Origin: Bradyrhizobium sp. CB1717 | Lineage (GTDB): Bacteria > Pseudomonadota > Alphaproteobacteria > Rhizobiales > Xanthobacteraceae | NCBI RefSeq assembly: GCF_029714325.1 | Contig: NZ_CP121666.1 | Location: forward strand, 5,022,001-5,086,000 | Direction of reading: 5' to 3' | DNA: 64,000 bases | Position numbers and translations under genes: made by a program | Part shown: in pieces, positions 7,582 through 16,573 of the stretch | Numbering within the stretch: the stretch's first letter is position 1 | How the letters are laid out: every line of letters starts with the position of its first letter | The notes under the pieces: generated by a model | What the model saw: only the letters and a program-made list of their open reading frames with translations | Told to the model about the DNA's origin: nothing | Database searches by the model: none

Positions 7582-7806
7582 CTAGTGCCGCTTGGACGTG
7601 CCCTTCGCGCTCAAGGCCAGCTTGAATGCCTGGACGGCTTCTGCGAATGCCCCGCGGGGCGATTGTGCCTCGATCGCTTCGGCCGCGACGCGGCAGTCGT
7701 TGGCGACCTTGAGCAACCCGCTTCGTGCCAGGTCCATGGTGGAAAGGGCGGCCTGCTCCAGGCAGAGGCGTTCAAGCCGTCGAAACTCCCGCAGCTCTCT
7801 GTTCAT
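7582..7806 (-). CDS. Small helical protein, 74 aa, paralogue of 5433-5600
   Basis: Starts MNRELREFRRLERLCLEQAA and is predicted all-helical. The first 48 residues align gap-free with the 55-residue protein at 5433-5600; the extra C-terminal 25 residues (GAFAEAVQAFKLALSAKGTS) are specific to this copy. No domain is recognised. It is convergent with the 63-residue gene to its left. Confidence 0.65.
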   Translation of the reverse strand: MNRELREFRRLERLCLEQAALSTMDLARSGLLKVANDCRVAAEAIEAQSPRGAFAEAVQAFKLALSAKGTSKRH

Positions 7807-8059
7807 GCGTCAGCTCTCGATGTCCCCCGGCCATGCGGCGCTGAGTCTGCTTAATAGACGGTTAACACTTTCCAGTAGCTGATCTGGCTGGCACGGAGCT
7901 GGCGGCAGCGGTGAACACACGCGCCTGTTGCACGCGGCAGGCTTGACGGCGTTTGCCTTCCGCCGGAAGCTTCAAATGATCCTCAACTGACGCGAAATAC
8001 GGAGACGTTCGCTTCCGGCCAATCCGATCCTCTTCAGTGACAACGCAATGGAGCTGACC

Positions 8060-8380
8060 ATGACCACGTTCGACAAGCGCGAGCAGGGCTTCGAGGCCAA
8101 ATTCGCCCATGACGAGGAGCTCATGTTCAAGGTGACGGCCCGGTCCAACAAGCTGCTTGGACTCTGGGCCGCCAGCCAGCTCGGCCTCAGCGGCGATGCC
8201 GCAGCCAGCTATGCGGCGGCGCTGGTGACGGAGCATCTGGAGAGCCGGACGATCGACGAGGTCCTGGACAAGGTGTCGGGCGATCTTGCCGGCAAGGGGG
8301 TGGCGCGCGAGCAGGTCGCCCAGAAGCTTCAGGAATGCCTGCATCAGGCCATGCAGCAGCTCGAAGCAAAAAAAGAGTGA
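8060..8380 (+). CDS. F1-ATPase inhibitor zeta subunit (DUF1476)
   Basis: 106 residues beginning MTTFDKREQGFEAKFAHDEE, the signature opening of the alphaproteobacterial zeta protein that binds F1-ATPase and blocks reverse (hydrolytic) rotation. The long-helix remainder (KVTARSNKLLGLWAASQLGL and LHQAMQQLEAKKE) fits the four-helix fold. I choose the ATG at 8060 over the one at 8048, because GGAG lies seven bases before 8060 and the family starts with this sequence. Acts in the cytoplasm on the membrane F1Fo complex. Confidence 0.92.
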   Translation: MTTFDKREQGFEAKFAHDEELMFKVTARSNKLLGLWAASQLGLSGDAAASYAAALVTEHLESRTIDEVLDKVSGDLAGKGVAREQVAQKLQECLHQAMQQLEAKKE

Positions 8381-8397
8381 GCGCCGCGCGCCCTTGC

Positions 8398-8850
8398 TCA
8401 CAGCTCCATGTGGATGATCTCGATGGGCTCGCCGCCGAGGCCGTGAGAGAACTGGCCTTGGCCCATTTTTCTGAAGCCGTAACGTCGGTAGAAGGCTTCG
8501 GCGTTGATCGTGGCTTCAAGGCGGATCGGCGCCTGGGCCACGCCGATGTCGAGCAGCCGTTTCCCGACACCGGAGCCGGCCGCCTCGGGCAGCACGAACA
8601 ATCGGGTGACCTCGCCGGGCTCGGCATCGACGAAGCCGATGACGACGTCGTTGCGAAGACAGACGGTCATCCGCTCCTTGGCGATGAGCTCTTCATAGAA
8701 CCGGGGCGTCCGTTCGCCCATCCAGTTCTCGATCTGGGCCGGTGAATAGCATCCGCGCGAAAGACCCGCGATCGAGGCCTTGGTGATGTCAAACACGGTC
8801 TCCGCGTCGTCCGCGCGCGCCGGCCTGAAGGAGATGTCGTCGGCGGGCAT
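8398..8850 (-). CDS. GNAT-family N-acetyltransferase
   Basis: 150 residues from the ATG at 8850. The acetyl-CoA binding motif is visible (RLFVLPEAAGSGVGKRLLDI), followed by the strand/helix with FYRRYGFRKMGQG typical of the GNAT C-terminus. The substrate cannot be read from sequence. It converges with the zeta-subunit gene, 17 bp away. Confidence 0.85.
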   Translation of the reverse strand: MPADDISFRPARADDAETVFDITKASIAGLSRGCYSPAQIENWMGERTPRFYEELIAKERMTVCLRNDVVIGFVDAEPGEVTRLFVLPEAAGSGVGKRLLDIGVAQAPIRLEATINAEAFYRRYGFRKMGQGQFSHGLGGEPIEIIHMEL

Positions 8851-8891
8851 GGGAACTCCGGAGCCGGACGGTGTATCGCAACTCGAACGCC

Positions 8892-9470
8892 TCACTCGGC
8901 GTGTCTGCGCATTCCGGAATCGCTGAGCTTGTCGACATAGGCAATCCCGAGCGCCGAGACGATGAAGGTGATGTGGATCAGCACCTGCCACATCACGCCG
9001 GTCTCGGTGAAGCCGGCGCGGCTCGAGCCGAGATTGCCGGCCTCGATGAAGGTGCGCAGCAGCGCGATCGAGGAGATGCCGATGATGGCCATGGCCAGCT
9101 TGATCTTCAGCACGCTCGCATTGACGTGGCCGAGCCATTCCGGCTCGTCCGGGTGGCCCTGGAGGTCGAGCCGCGAGACGAAGGTCTCGTAGCCGCCGAC
9201 GATGACCATCACCAGCAGGTTGGAGATCATCACGACGTCGATCAGCGCCAGCACGCTCATCATGATCTGTTGCTCGGTGAGATCTATCGCGTGCCAGGAA
9301 AGGTGCCAGAGCTCCTTCAGGAACAGCACGATGTAGACGCATTGCGCCACGATCAGTCCGAGATAGAGCGGCAATTGCAGCCAGCGCGAGCCGAAGATGA
9401 TCATCGGCAGCACGCCAAGGCGCGGCGAGGGCAGGCGGGGTTCGGTCCTTGGCTCAGGCTCAACCGACAT
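8892..9470 (-). CDS. UPF0114/YqhA-family inner membrane protein
   Basis: 192 residues with an N-terminal cytoplasmic segment and four hydrophobic segments ([80 protein letters not shown]). The [20 protein letters not shown] loop is diagnostic of the YqhA/UPF0114 family. The role is unknown in general; small ion-conducting or stress-related functions have been suggested for relatives. It is upstream of the GNAT gene on the same strand with a 41-bp gap. Confidence 0.88.
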   Translation of the reverse strand: MSVEPEPRTEPRLPSPRLGVLPMIIFGSRWLQLPLYLGLIVAQCVYIVLFLKELWHLSWHAIDLTEQQIMMSVLALIDVVMISNLLVMVIVGGYETFVSRLDLQGHPDEPEWLGHVNASVLKIKLAMAIIGISSIALLRTFIEAGNLGSSRAGFTETGVMWQVLIHITFIVSALGIAYVDKLSDSGMRRHAE

Positions 9471-9636
9471 TCAGGCAGCATCCTCGCGAGCAGAGACGAT
9501 CTCGCTTTTCTGTACCCCGACAAGATGGCCGGCGGAAGACGTGCGGTGCGCCTGGCAAGGCTTGCCGGCGATCGCGCCGTTTCGTGCTAGCGTGGACGCG
9601 GCCGTCGGGGGACGGCCCGGATCAGGGAGGAGTGAC

Positions 9637-9918
9637 GTGCCGAACAGCTTTGGCGGCGGGCTTGGGAGAATCGCGCTTGTTGTGGCGATGATGCTCGGTG
9701 CCGGCGGGGTGTCGGCGACGCCGCTGACGCCGTTTCGCTACGAGGCGCAGGCGCAGCGCCATTGTCCGCATGACCAGGTGGTCTGGCTGGATTTCAGGAA
9801 GGGCGTCTACTACGCCAGGAGCCAGAAGCGTTACGGCCAGGGTTTTGACGGCAGCTTCGTCTGCCGTAACGAGGCCCGCGAGAGCTTCTATAGGCGGTCA
9901 TTGCTCGGCCTGCGCTGA
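9637..9918 (+). CDS. Small exported protein, 93 aa
   Basis: Starts with GTG at 9637, chosen because GGGAGGAG lies five to six bases upstream. Residues 1-27 form a signal peptide (RIALVVAMMLGAGGVSA, cut before TPL). The mature part contains HCPHDQVVWLDFRKGVYYAR and two Cys residues that could form a disulfide (HCPH and FVCRNE). Resembles conserved small periplasmic proteins of Bradyrhizobium; function unknown. It diverges from the YqhA-family gene. Confidence 0.65.
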   Translation: MPNSFGGGLGRIALVVAMMLGAGGVSATPLTPFRYEAQAQRHCPHDQVVWLDFRKGVYYARSQKRYGQGFDGSFVCRNEARESFYRRSLLGLR

Positions 9919-9945
9919 GCGCGTGACTGGCGCGCCAGGACGCCG

Positions 9946-10074
9946 TTACTTCTGGCTCGGCAGCTTCACGGGTACATGCGGGGCGGTGCTGACGATGCGG
10001 GGGCTTCCGTCGGGATAGGTGCGGTCGCCGCGGATCAACGATTCCAGAACCAGAAAAAATTTCTCAGCAAGCAT
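9946..10074 (-). CDS. Small hypothetical protein, 42 aa
   Basis: ATG at 10074 on the minus strand. The product MLAEKFFLVLESLIRGDRTY, then PDGSPRIVSTAPHVPVKLPS, has an amphipathic N-terminal helix and a Pro-rich tail. No signal peptide or domain. Convergent with the small exported protein, 27 bp away. The composition is coding-like but the ribosome site is not strong. Confidence 0.45.
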   Translation of the reverse strand: MLAEKFFLVLESLIRGDRTYPDGSPRIVSTAPHVPVKLPSQK

Positions 10075-10228
10075 TTGCGTCACCTTCGTTGGTGATGGCC
10101 TCTTGAAATGAGTCGAGGCGCCAAACGCAGAAATTCAATCAACTAAAAGAGAGCAGGGCAATCCCAGCGGACGGCATGCTGCGTCGCGGTGTAGCTGTGG
10201 TTAGAGATCAGGAAAGTCGTGGTTGTGC

Positions 10229-10327
10229 TCAGGCGAAGGCCAGTGCCACCAGGCTCGAGCACAACAGCACCAAGCCGCCTGCGGTCAATGCCAGGAAGCC
10301 ATCGGATACGAGGTCATGGTTACGCAT
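10229..10327 (-). CDS. Tiny single-span membrane protein, 32 aa
   Basis: ATG at 10327 on the minus strand. MRNHDLVSDGFLALTAGGLV followed by LLCSSLVALAFA forms a polar start and one transmembrane helix. No family is recognised. Another tiny membrane gene lies just upstream on the same strand. Confidence 0.4.
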   Translation of the reverse strand: MRNHDLVSDGFLALTAGGLVLLCSSLVALAFA

Positions 10328-10431
10328 GGGACACCTGCCGCTCTCGTCTTCGATGCCCGGTCGGATCGATCAAAAACTGTCCGAACGTGCCGCCGTGAAA
10401 GAGGTGATGCTTGTCGCCCGCGCGAGTGCCT

Positions 10432-10521
10432 TCAGGCCCTCGTCCGGTAACCTTCAAACGCATGGGCCAGGAAAATCCCCGCGCTAACCAGACCCATCAG
10501 TGCCGAAACCGTCTCGATCAT
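10432..10521 (-). CDS. Tiny single-span membrane protein, 29 aa
   Basis: ATG at 10521 on the minus strand. MIETVSALMGLVSAGIFLAH then AFEGYRTRA: one hydrophobic helix with a basic C-terminus. The ribosome site is weak, so the call rests on the clear membrane-peptide composition and the similar genes nearby. Confidence 0.4.
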   Translation of the reverse strand: MIETVSALMGLVSAGIFLAHAFEGYRTRA

Positions 10522-10880
10522 CGTTAAATTCCAAATCCCGCCCTTGCATGCGAGAGAACGCGTGCGGCCTTGCACAGTCAAAAGAATTCCAGTGAGCGGC
10601 GTGACAATGGGGGTGGAGTGAGGATTTGGCGCAACAGAATGTCCGGGAGTGGCACAGAGCAGGCGGCCTGCGCTCCGTAGATCAACGGGGACAAACGAAC
10701 GGGGTGTTTACCATCCCGGCGTGATCGCCGCGGGCTCCCCATTTCCGCCGTGTTCGGGTTGCGTTATCGTTACCACATCCGACGCGGTGGTGGGCCGCTT
10801 CGGAGCAAAGGACCGGACAGCGCGTGCCCGTCACCCAAAGCGGGTTGGGTTCGCCTCCGGCGGAATGGTATTTGGGGCGA
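10522..10880. other. Intergenic region upstream of rlpA
   Basis: 359 bp with no supported gene. It should hold the rlpA promoter and that of the tiny membrane gene at 10432. No recognisable operator or riboswitch was seen. Confidence 0.4.
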
Positions 10881-11816
10881 ATGGGGATCCGACGGTCAGA
10901 TTCGGTTTTGCGGGCCGCGCGTGGAATTGCGGCGGCCGCGACCTGCCTCGCGCTCGCCAATTGCGCCTCCTCCAACAAGTTCGCCAGCCGTGTCGATCCG
11001 AAATACGGCGTGTCCTCGAGCCCCCGGGTCGTGGCCTGGGGCGATCCGGTCCCGAAGGGCGGCGGCACCTATCGCATCGGTAAGCCCTATGTGGTGGCCG
11101 GCAAGACCTACGTTCCGGAGGAGGACGTCAACTATCGCGCCGAGGGCATGGCGTCCTGGTATGGCGACGACTTCCATGGCCGGCTGACCGCCAATGGCGA
11201 AGTGTTCGACATGGGCTCGCTGACGGCGGCGCATCCGACCCTGCCGATGCCGTCCTATGCGCGGGTGACCAACGTGTCGAACGGCAAGTCGCTGATCGTC
11301 CGCGTCAATGACCGCGGGCCCTATCATGGCAACCGGCTCATCGACGTCTCGAACAAAGCCGCCGAACTGCTTGAATTCAAGGGAAACGGCGTTGCCAAGG
11401 TCCGCGTCGAATATGTCGGCCGGGCGCCGCTCGAAGGTTCCGACGACCGCCAGCTGATGGCGACCCTGCGGACCGGGATCCCGGCGCCGTCGCCCTCGAT
11501 GGTCCGGGTCGCTTCGGCGAAGCCCTTCGTGCCCGAGCTGCCGTCGTCGACCCGCGGCGCAATTCGCGGCGAGGTTCCGATGCCGGAGGGACGGCCCTAC
11601 AATCTCGGCAACACTTCCGCCGACATGGCCTCGCTCAATGCGACCTCGGAAATGTCGGCCTCGAGCCGCAGCCGGGGTCGGGCGCTCCAGAACGCGCGCG
11701 CCGTGTCCTATGACGAGGACGGCCGCTACAGCACCGAGAGCGCTCCGTCTGCCGCCTATGCCTCGGACGGCGCCGCCGAAGCCCGCAGCATCCTCAGCGG
11801 CCGCGGCCTCTACTAA
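10881..11816 (+). CDS. rlpA: RlpA-type septal ring lytic transglycosylase (lipoprotein)
   Basis: 311 residues from the ATG at 10881; an in-frame start at 10824 would add 19 residues without a better ribosome site. The lipoprotein signal ends ATCLALANCASS, with Cys as lipidated residue. The double-psi beta-barrel is clear: GMASWYGDDFHGRLTANGEV, AHPTLPMPSYARVTN and VRVNDRGPYHGNRLIDVSNK with the catalytic Asp. It cleaves glycan strands lacking stem peptides at the division site. No SPOR domain is visible at the C-terminus, which is Ser/Ala-rich. In many alphaproteobacteria rlpA precedes the D-Ala-D-Ala carboxypeptidase gene; here an 8-kb accessory block lies between them. Confidence 0.92.
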   Translation: MGIRRSDSVLRAARGIAAAATCLALANCASSNKFASRVDPKYGVSSSPRVVAWGDPVPKGGGTYRIGKPYVVAGKTYVPEEDVNYRAEGMASWYGDDFHGRLTANGEVFDMGSLTAAHPTLPMPSYARVTNVSNGKSLIVRVNDRGPYHGNRLIDVSNKAAELLEFKGNGVAKVRVEYVGRAPLEGSDDRQLMATLRTGIPAPSPSMVRVASAKPFVPELPSSTRGAIRGEVPMPEGRPYNLGNTSADMASLNATSEMSASSRSRGRALQNARAVSYDEDGRYSTESAPSAAYASDGAAEARSILSGRGLY

Positions 11817-11858
11817 GCGAGCAAATCCTGCCGGCGCGTTCCGACGCCGATTGGCTGC

Positions 11859-14800
11859 TCAGAACGGGATGCGCGCGCGTCCCGTGAACGTCCAGATCTG
11901 CGTGTTGCCGCCGATGCCGCCGAGCTCGGCACCGAAGCCGACCGTGGCGCCGCCGGCGAGCCTTGCGCCGATGCCGCCGGTGACACGTGCCGACCAGCCC
12001 TGGAGCAGCGGTGTCGAAGCCAGTGGGATGCCGCCTGCGGCAATGATTGCGGCGGCATCGTCCTGGGTGAAATAGTAATCGGCGTAGACACCGGCATAAG
12101 GCAGCAGCAGCACGCTATCGAGCCAGGGCACGGGGTAGGAGACCCTGCTGCCCGCCGAGGCGCGGCCGCTCGAGAAGGTCCGGGCGGCCTGCTGGGTGCC
12201 GAGCGAATCGACATAGGCGTTTTCCCGCTCCCACAGCGCGTACACCTTGGCCGACGGCTCGATGTTGAAATTGGCCCAGCTGTAGCTGCCGGTGAAGCCG
12301 GTCGCGAACATCCAGCGATTGCCGTTGAAATTGCCCTGGGCCGTGCCGGCGGTGCCGTCGTAGCCGATACCGGAATAGGTCACCGCCGTGTCGTAACGCA
12401 GCGTCGGGATGATCTTCCAGCCGAGATAGGCGCCGACGGTCCAGCCGTCGCCCTTCAGCTTTCCGTTGATGTCGGTCTCGGTGTAGCTGAAGTGCTCGTA
12501 GCCACCGACCACGCCAACCAGGAGATTGGGAGTGGCCCGATAGGTCAGCCCAGACAGCAGGTTGATCTGCTGGCCGTAGAGCGTGGCCTGGGTTGCTCCC
12601 TGACCGATATTGCCGGACGAGCCCCAGCGGTCGATACCTGTGCCGCGGACGTCGATCCAGAACAGCCAGTCCTTCTGCTGCTTGAACCGCGCAGGTGGTG
12701 CCTTGGTCGGCGCCGCCCGATCGATCGCGGCGAAGGCGTCGTCGATGCGCGAAGACCCACGGCCGACCCTGCCGGAGCGACCATCGCCGGCATAGGCATT
12801 GGAGTTCTGAGGATCGACTGGGCGACCGGCCGGCGGCTCGTCATCGCCATCGGGCGTGGCGGCAAAGTTGACGCGGACACCGCCGCCGCCAGGCGTGATG
12901 TATTGTCCGCCGTTGCTGAAACCTTCGGAGATCGCGGTGTCGATGGCGCCGGAGATCGCCTGTCCCGAGTTTTGCGCGACGACCTTGGTGACGTTGACCT
13001 GAAGTGCGCGCAGCTTGGCGCTGTCCGCGGGAATATCGACCGACTGGGTCAGGGCAGGTGAGGTCGAGGTATTGAACGCCGGCGAGCCATTGTAGGTCGC
13101 GGTGATCGTGTGATTACCGACGGTCAGGATGGTCGTCGCGAAAGTCGCGGCACCTGCCGACAATGCTGACGTTCCGATCGGTGTGCCGCCGTCGTTGAAC
13201 GTCACCGTTCCCGTCGGTGTTCCACCCGAGCTGCCTACGTTGGCCGTGAAGGTGACAGACTGGCCGTAGTTGCTCGGGTTCTGTGACGATGTCACTCCGG
13301 TCGTCGTCGTGGAGGACAGATAGGTGAACCGGTCTGCGGCCGAGGTAGGCGATGTGCCTCCGACCGTGGTTACCGTGACATCGACCGTGCCGGAGCCGGC
13401 CGGCGAGGTCGCCGTGATCGACGTCGCCGAGTTCACGGTAAAGCCCGTTGCGTTGTTGGCGCCGAATTTCACAGCGGTGGCGCCGGTAAAGCCGGAGCCG
13501 GTGATCGTAACGGACGTGCTGCCGACTGCCGGGCCGGATGTCGGCGAGATCGAGGTGACGGCGGGTGCCGGCGAGTAGTTGAACTGATCCGATGCTGAGG
13601 TCGGGGATGTCCCTCCAGGCGTCGTCACGGTAATATCGACGGTGCCGGCGCCGGCCGGCGCGGTCGCCGTGATCGAGGTCGCCGAATTGACGGTGAAGCT
13701 GGTGGCCGTGGCGGCGCCGAACTTCACGGCGGTCGCGCCTGAGAACGCGGTGCCGGTGATGGTGACCGACGTTCCGCCCGTCGTCGGGCCTGCATTCGGC
13801 GACACCGACGTCACTGTCGGCGTTGCGGCGTAGGTGAACTGATCCGCGGCGGACGGGGCCGACGTTCCGCCCGGCGTCGTGACCGTGATATCGACGGTGC
13901 CGGTGCCGGCGGGAGAGGTCGCGGTGATCGAGGTCGCGGAATTGACGGTGACGCCCGTCGCACTCGCCGCTCCGAATTTCACCGCAGTCGCACCGGTGAA
14001 ATTGGTCCCGGTGATCGTCACCGACGTGCCGCCGGCCAGCGGTCCGCCTGTCGGCGAAATCGACGTCACCGTCGGCACGCCGAAATAGGTGAACTGGTCA
14101 GCCGCAGACGTTGCCGATGTACCGCCCGTGGTCGTCACCCTGACGTCTACGACGCCGGTCCCGGCCGGCGAGGGCACGGTGATCTGGGTGGCGGAATTGA
14201 CGATGAAGCCTGTCGCAGCCACCGCGCCGAACGTCACCGCGGTTGCTCCGGTGAAATTGGTGCCGGTGATGACGACCGACGTGCCGCCGGCCTGCGGGCC
14301 GAGGGTCGGCGAGATCGACGTCACTGTCGGCGTCGCAACGTAGGTGAACTGGTCAGCCCCTGATGTCGCCGACGTGCCGCCGGCGGTTGTCACCTTGATG
14401 TCGACGACGCTGGCCCCGGCCGGCGATGTCGCGGTGATCTGGGTGGCGGAATCGACGCTGAAGCCTGTCGCGGCCGTTGCACCGAACGTCACCGCCGTCG
14501 CGGCGGTGAAATTGGTGCCGGTGATCGTCACCGTGGTGCCGCCTGTGGCTGGACCCGTGGTCGGTGAAATCGAGGTGACAGTGGGTGCTGCGACATAGGT
14601 GAATTGATCGGCAGCTGAGATCGCCGACGTCCCGCCAGGCGTCGTCACGGTGATGTCGGCAATGCCGGTGCCGGCCGGCGAGGTTGCGGTGATCTGGGTC
14701 GGCGTATTGACGGCGAATCCGGTCGCCGCCGTGCCGCCGAATGTCACCGCGATTGCACCCGACAGGTTGGTGCCGGTGATGATGACGCTTGTGCCGCCGG

Positions 14801-16205
14801 TCTGCGGACCTGCAGTCGGCGAGATCGACGTGACGGAAGGTACCGCGAAATAGGTGAACTGGTCCGCCGCGGACGTCGCTGACGTGCCGCCTGGAGTGGT
14901 GACCCTGACGTCGACCGTGCCAGTGCCCGCGGGAGAGGTCACGGTGATCGTCGTCGCGTTGACGACCGAGAAGCCACCGGCCGTTGTCCCGCCGAAGCTG
15001 ACGGCCGTGGCGCCCGTGAAATTGGTGCCGGTGATCGTCACCGAGGTGCCGCCGGCCGTCGGCCCCGCGGTTGGCGAGATCGAGGTGACGGTCGGGGCCG
15101 CGATGTAGGTGAACTGATCCGCCGCCGACGTCGCCGACGTGCCGCCGACCGTTGTCACCCTGACGTCAACGATGCCCGAGCCTGCCGGAGCGGTCGCGGT
15201 GATCTGGGTCGCTGAATCGACACTGAAGCCTGTGGCGGCTGTGCCGCCGAAGGTCACGGCCGTCGCGCCCGAGAAGCTGGTGCCGGTCATGACGACCGAC
15301 GTGCCGCCCGTGGCCGGACCGGAGGTCGGCGAGATCGACGTGACCGTCGGCGCGGCGACATAGGTGAACTGGTCCGCGGCCGAAGTCGCCGACGTTGCGA
15401 CCGACGTCGTGACTGTGACATCGACAATGCCGCCGGCGCCGGCCGGGGAGGTCGCCGTGATCTGCGTGTTGGAATTGACGGTGAAGCCGGTTGCATTGGT
15501 GGCGCCGAATTTCACGGCGCTGGCGCCGCTCAGATTGGTGCCCGTGATGATCACGCTTGTGCCGCCGGTCGTTGGACCTGATGTCGGCGATATCGAGGTC
15601 ACGGTCGGCGGGTTGGGCAGATTGACCGTGATGGTGAAAGAGGTGTCGGTGAGATGAACACCGGAGTTACAAGGCGCACTCTGCGAGCAGCTGCTGGTGT
15701 ACCAGAGGGTGATCGTATCGGTGCCGCTTCCGGAAATCGTGTTGATCTGGATGTCGTATTCATCGGTGTGCTGGTTGTTGACCCCGTTGTTGACGGGCAC
15801 CAGGGTGTAAGTGGCATTAGGCGTCGTGTAGCTCAGGTTCGTGAGGGTCGTTCCCCCCGCGGTCATCGGATAGTGCTGGAAGGCATCGATGCCGGGATTG
15901 GCGCCGTTCGAGGAGCCGTAGAGGCCCCACCGTACCGTGTCGTTGCTCACGCAGAGCCCGACCGCGTTACCGGCCCCGGCACCGGTGAAAGTGATCGTGC
16001 CGCCAGTGGGCGACGCGGACGAGAAATTGCACGCCGCGTTCGCTGCGGCCATCGCGCCGAGCATCAGGATGACAGCAATGCAGATGCGTTGAACCGCTCG
16101 CCAGAGGGGCCGCAAGACGTGCCGTGAGACGGCTCCGCCATTGCGCACGGAGATCGCCAATTCCCCGCTTATTCCTGGCACGGCCACCGCAATTGCGTGA
16201 CTCAC
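11859..16205 (-). CDS. Giant autotransporter with nine IPT/TIG repeats and a C-terminal beta-barrel
   Basis: 1448 residues. Residues 1-58 are a long signal region (RICIAVILMLGAMAAANA). About 140 residues follow with a strand-rich fold. Nine tandem IPT/TIG immunoglobulin-like domains of about 85 residues cover roughly 198-963, each opening PTVTSISPTxGP and closing SAADQFTY. A Big_3-like Ig domain (GTPTGTVTFNDGGTPIGTSA) follows to about 1057. A linker with a basic/acidic segment leads to a C-terminal autotransporter beta-domain (about 1160-1448) ending TGRARIPF with the terminal Phe needed for outer-membrane assembly. Probable adhesin or surface stalk. Encoded opposite to rlpA, and divergent from the tail-collar genes across a 368-bp region. 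Confidence 0.9.
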   Translation of the reverse strand: MSHAIAVAVPGISGELAISVRNGGAVSRHVLRPLWRAVQRICIAVILMLGAMAAANAACNFSSASPTGGTITFTGAGAGNAVGLCVSNDTVRWGLYGSSNGANPGIDAFQHYPMTAGGTTLTNLSYTTPNATYTLVPVNNGVNNQHTDEYDIQINTISGSGTDTITLWYTSSCSQSAPCNSGVHLTDTSFTITVNLPNPPTVTSISPTSGPTTGGTSVIITGTNLSGASAVKFGATNATGFTVNSNTQITATSPAGAGGIVDVTVTTSVATSATSAADQFTYVAAPTVTSISPTSGPATGGTSVVMTGTSFSGATAVTFGGTAATGFSVDSATQITATAPAGSGIVDVRVTTVGGTSATSAADQFTYIAAPTVTSISPTAGPTAGGTSVTITGTNFTGATAVSFGGTTAGGFSVVNATTITVTSPAGTGTVDVRVTTPGGTSATSAADQFTYFAVPSVTSISPTAGPQTGGTSVIITGTNLSGAIAVTFGGTAATGFAVNTPTQITATSPAGTGIADITVTTPGGTSAISAADQFTYVAAPTVTSISPTTGPATGGTTVTITGTNFTAATAVTFGATAATGFSVDSATQITATSPAGASVVDIKVTTAGGTSATSGADQFTYVATPTVTSISPTLGPQAGGTSVVITGTNFTGATAVTFGAVAATGFIVNSATQITVPSPAGTGVVDVRVTTTGGTSATSAADQFTYFGVPTVTSISPTGGPLAGGTSVTITGTNFTGATAVKFGAASATGVTVNSATSITATSPAGTGTVDITVTTPGGTSAPSAADQFTYAATPTVTSVSPNAGPTTGGTSVTITGTAFSGATAVKFGAATATSFTVNSATSITATAPAGAGTVDITVTTPGGTSPTSASDQFNYSPAPAVTSISPTSGPAVGSTSVTITGSGFTGATAVKFGANNATGFTVNSATSITATSPAGSGTVDVTVTTVGGTSPTSAADRFTYLSSTTTTGVTSSQNPSNYGQSVTFTANVGSSGGTPTGTVTFNDGGTPIGTSALSAGAATFATTILTVGNHTITATYNGSPAFNTSTSPALTQSVDIPADSAKLRALQVNVTKVVAQNSGQAISGAIDTAISEGFSNGGQYITPGGGGVRVNFAATPDGDDEPPAGRPVDPQNSNAYAGDGRSGRVGRGSSRIDDAFAAIDRAAPTKAPPARFKQQKDWLFWIDVRGTGIDRWGSSGNIGQGATQATLYGQQINLLSGLTYRATPNLLVGVVGGYEHFSYTETDINGKLKGDGWTVGAYLGWKIIPTLRYDTAVTYSGIGYDGTAGTAQGNFNGNRWMFATGFTGSYSWANFNIEPSAKVYALWERENAYVDSLGTQQAARTFSSGRASAGSRVSYPVPWLDSVLLLPYAGVYADYYFTQDDAAAIIAAGGIPLASTPLLQGWSARVTGGIGARLAGGATVGFGAELGGIGGNTQIWTFTGRARIPF
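13317..15611 (-). repeat. Nine tandem 255-bp repeats encoding TIG domains
   Basis: Nine copies of an 85-codon unit lie end to end inside the autotransporter gene. The unit length is nearly constant, so the reading frame is preserved, and repeats differ by scattered substitutions. Such arrays are prone to unequal exchange, so copy number may vary between strains (inference). Confidence 0.9.
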
Positions 16206-16573
16206 CGGCCCCCCTTCGCGGCACCCTTTCGCAGAGCTCCGCCCTGAAATCCCTGATTGTGTAATTTTTCACTGATATCGTTGCGTGCATTTGGCTGAGA
16301 TGCGGTGCACAACGCAAGCGTGTGAGTTTGAACGGCGCGCTCCTGGCGCAACTTTTCAGCGAGCCGTTGCGCCACGGCAACAAAAGCGTGATCAAGTACA
16401 AGTAGGTTATTTGACGGTGAGCGCATTTATGGTTGCGCTGGCGCTTGACTGTCGGGACGGTCTGTTGAACAATCTTGGCGAGTAGATCGTTTATCGTGCA
16501 TTTTATGATTTAATGGACTGTCGTCGTCGCATCACGAGACGACATGGGCGCCTGTTCTTTTTGGGGAGGGGTC
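16206..16573. other. Divergent promoter region between autotransporter and tail-collar genes
   Basis: 368 bp without a supported gene. The right end (about 16420-16520) is more AT-rich than its surroundings and probably holds the promoter of the tail-collar operon. No known operator was recognised. Confidence 0.4.

Noticed and set aside
8871..9590. Long plus-strand open frame opposite the YqhA gene
   Set aside because: Shadow of the well-supported membrane-protein gene on the minus strand.
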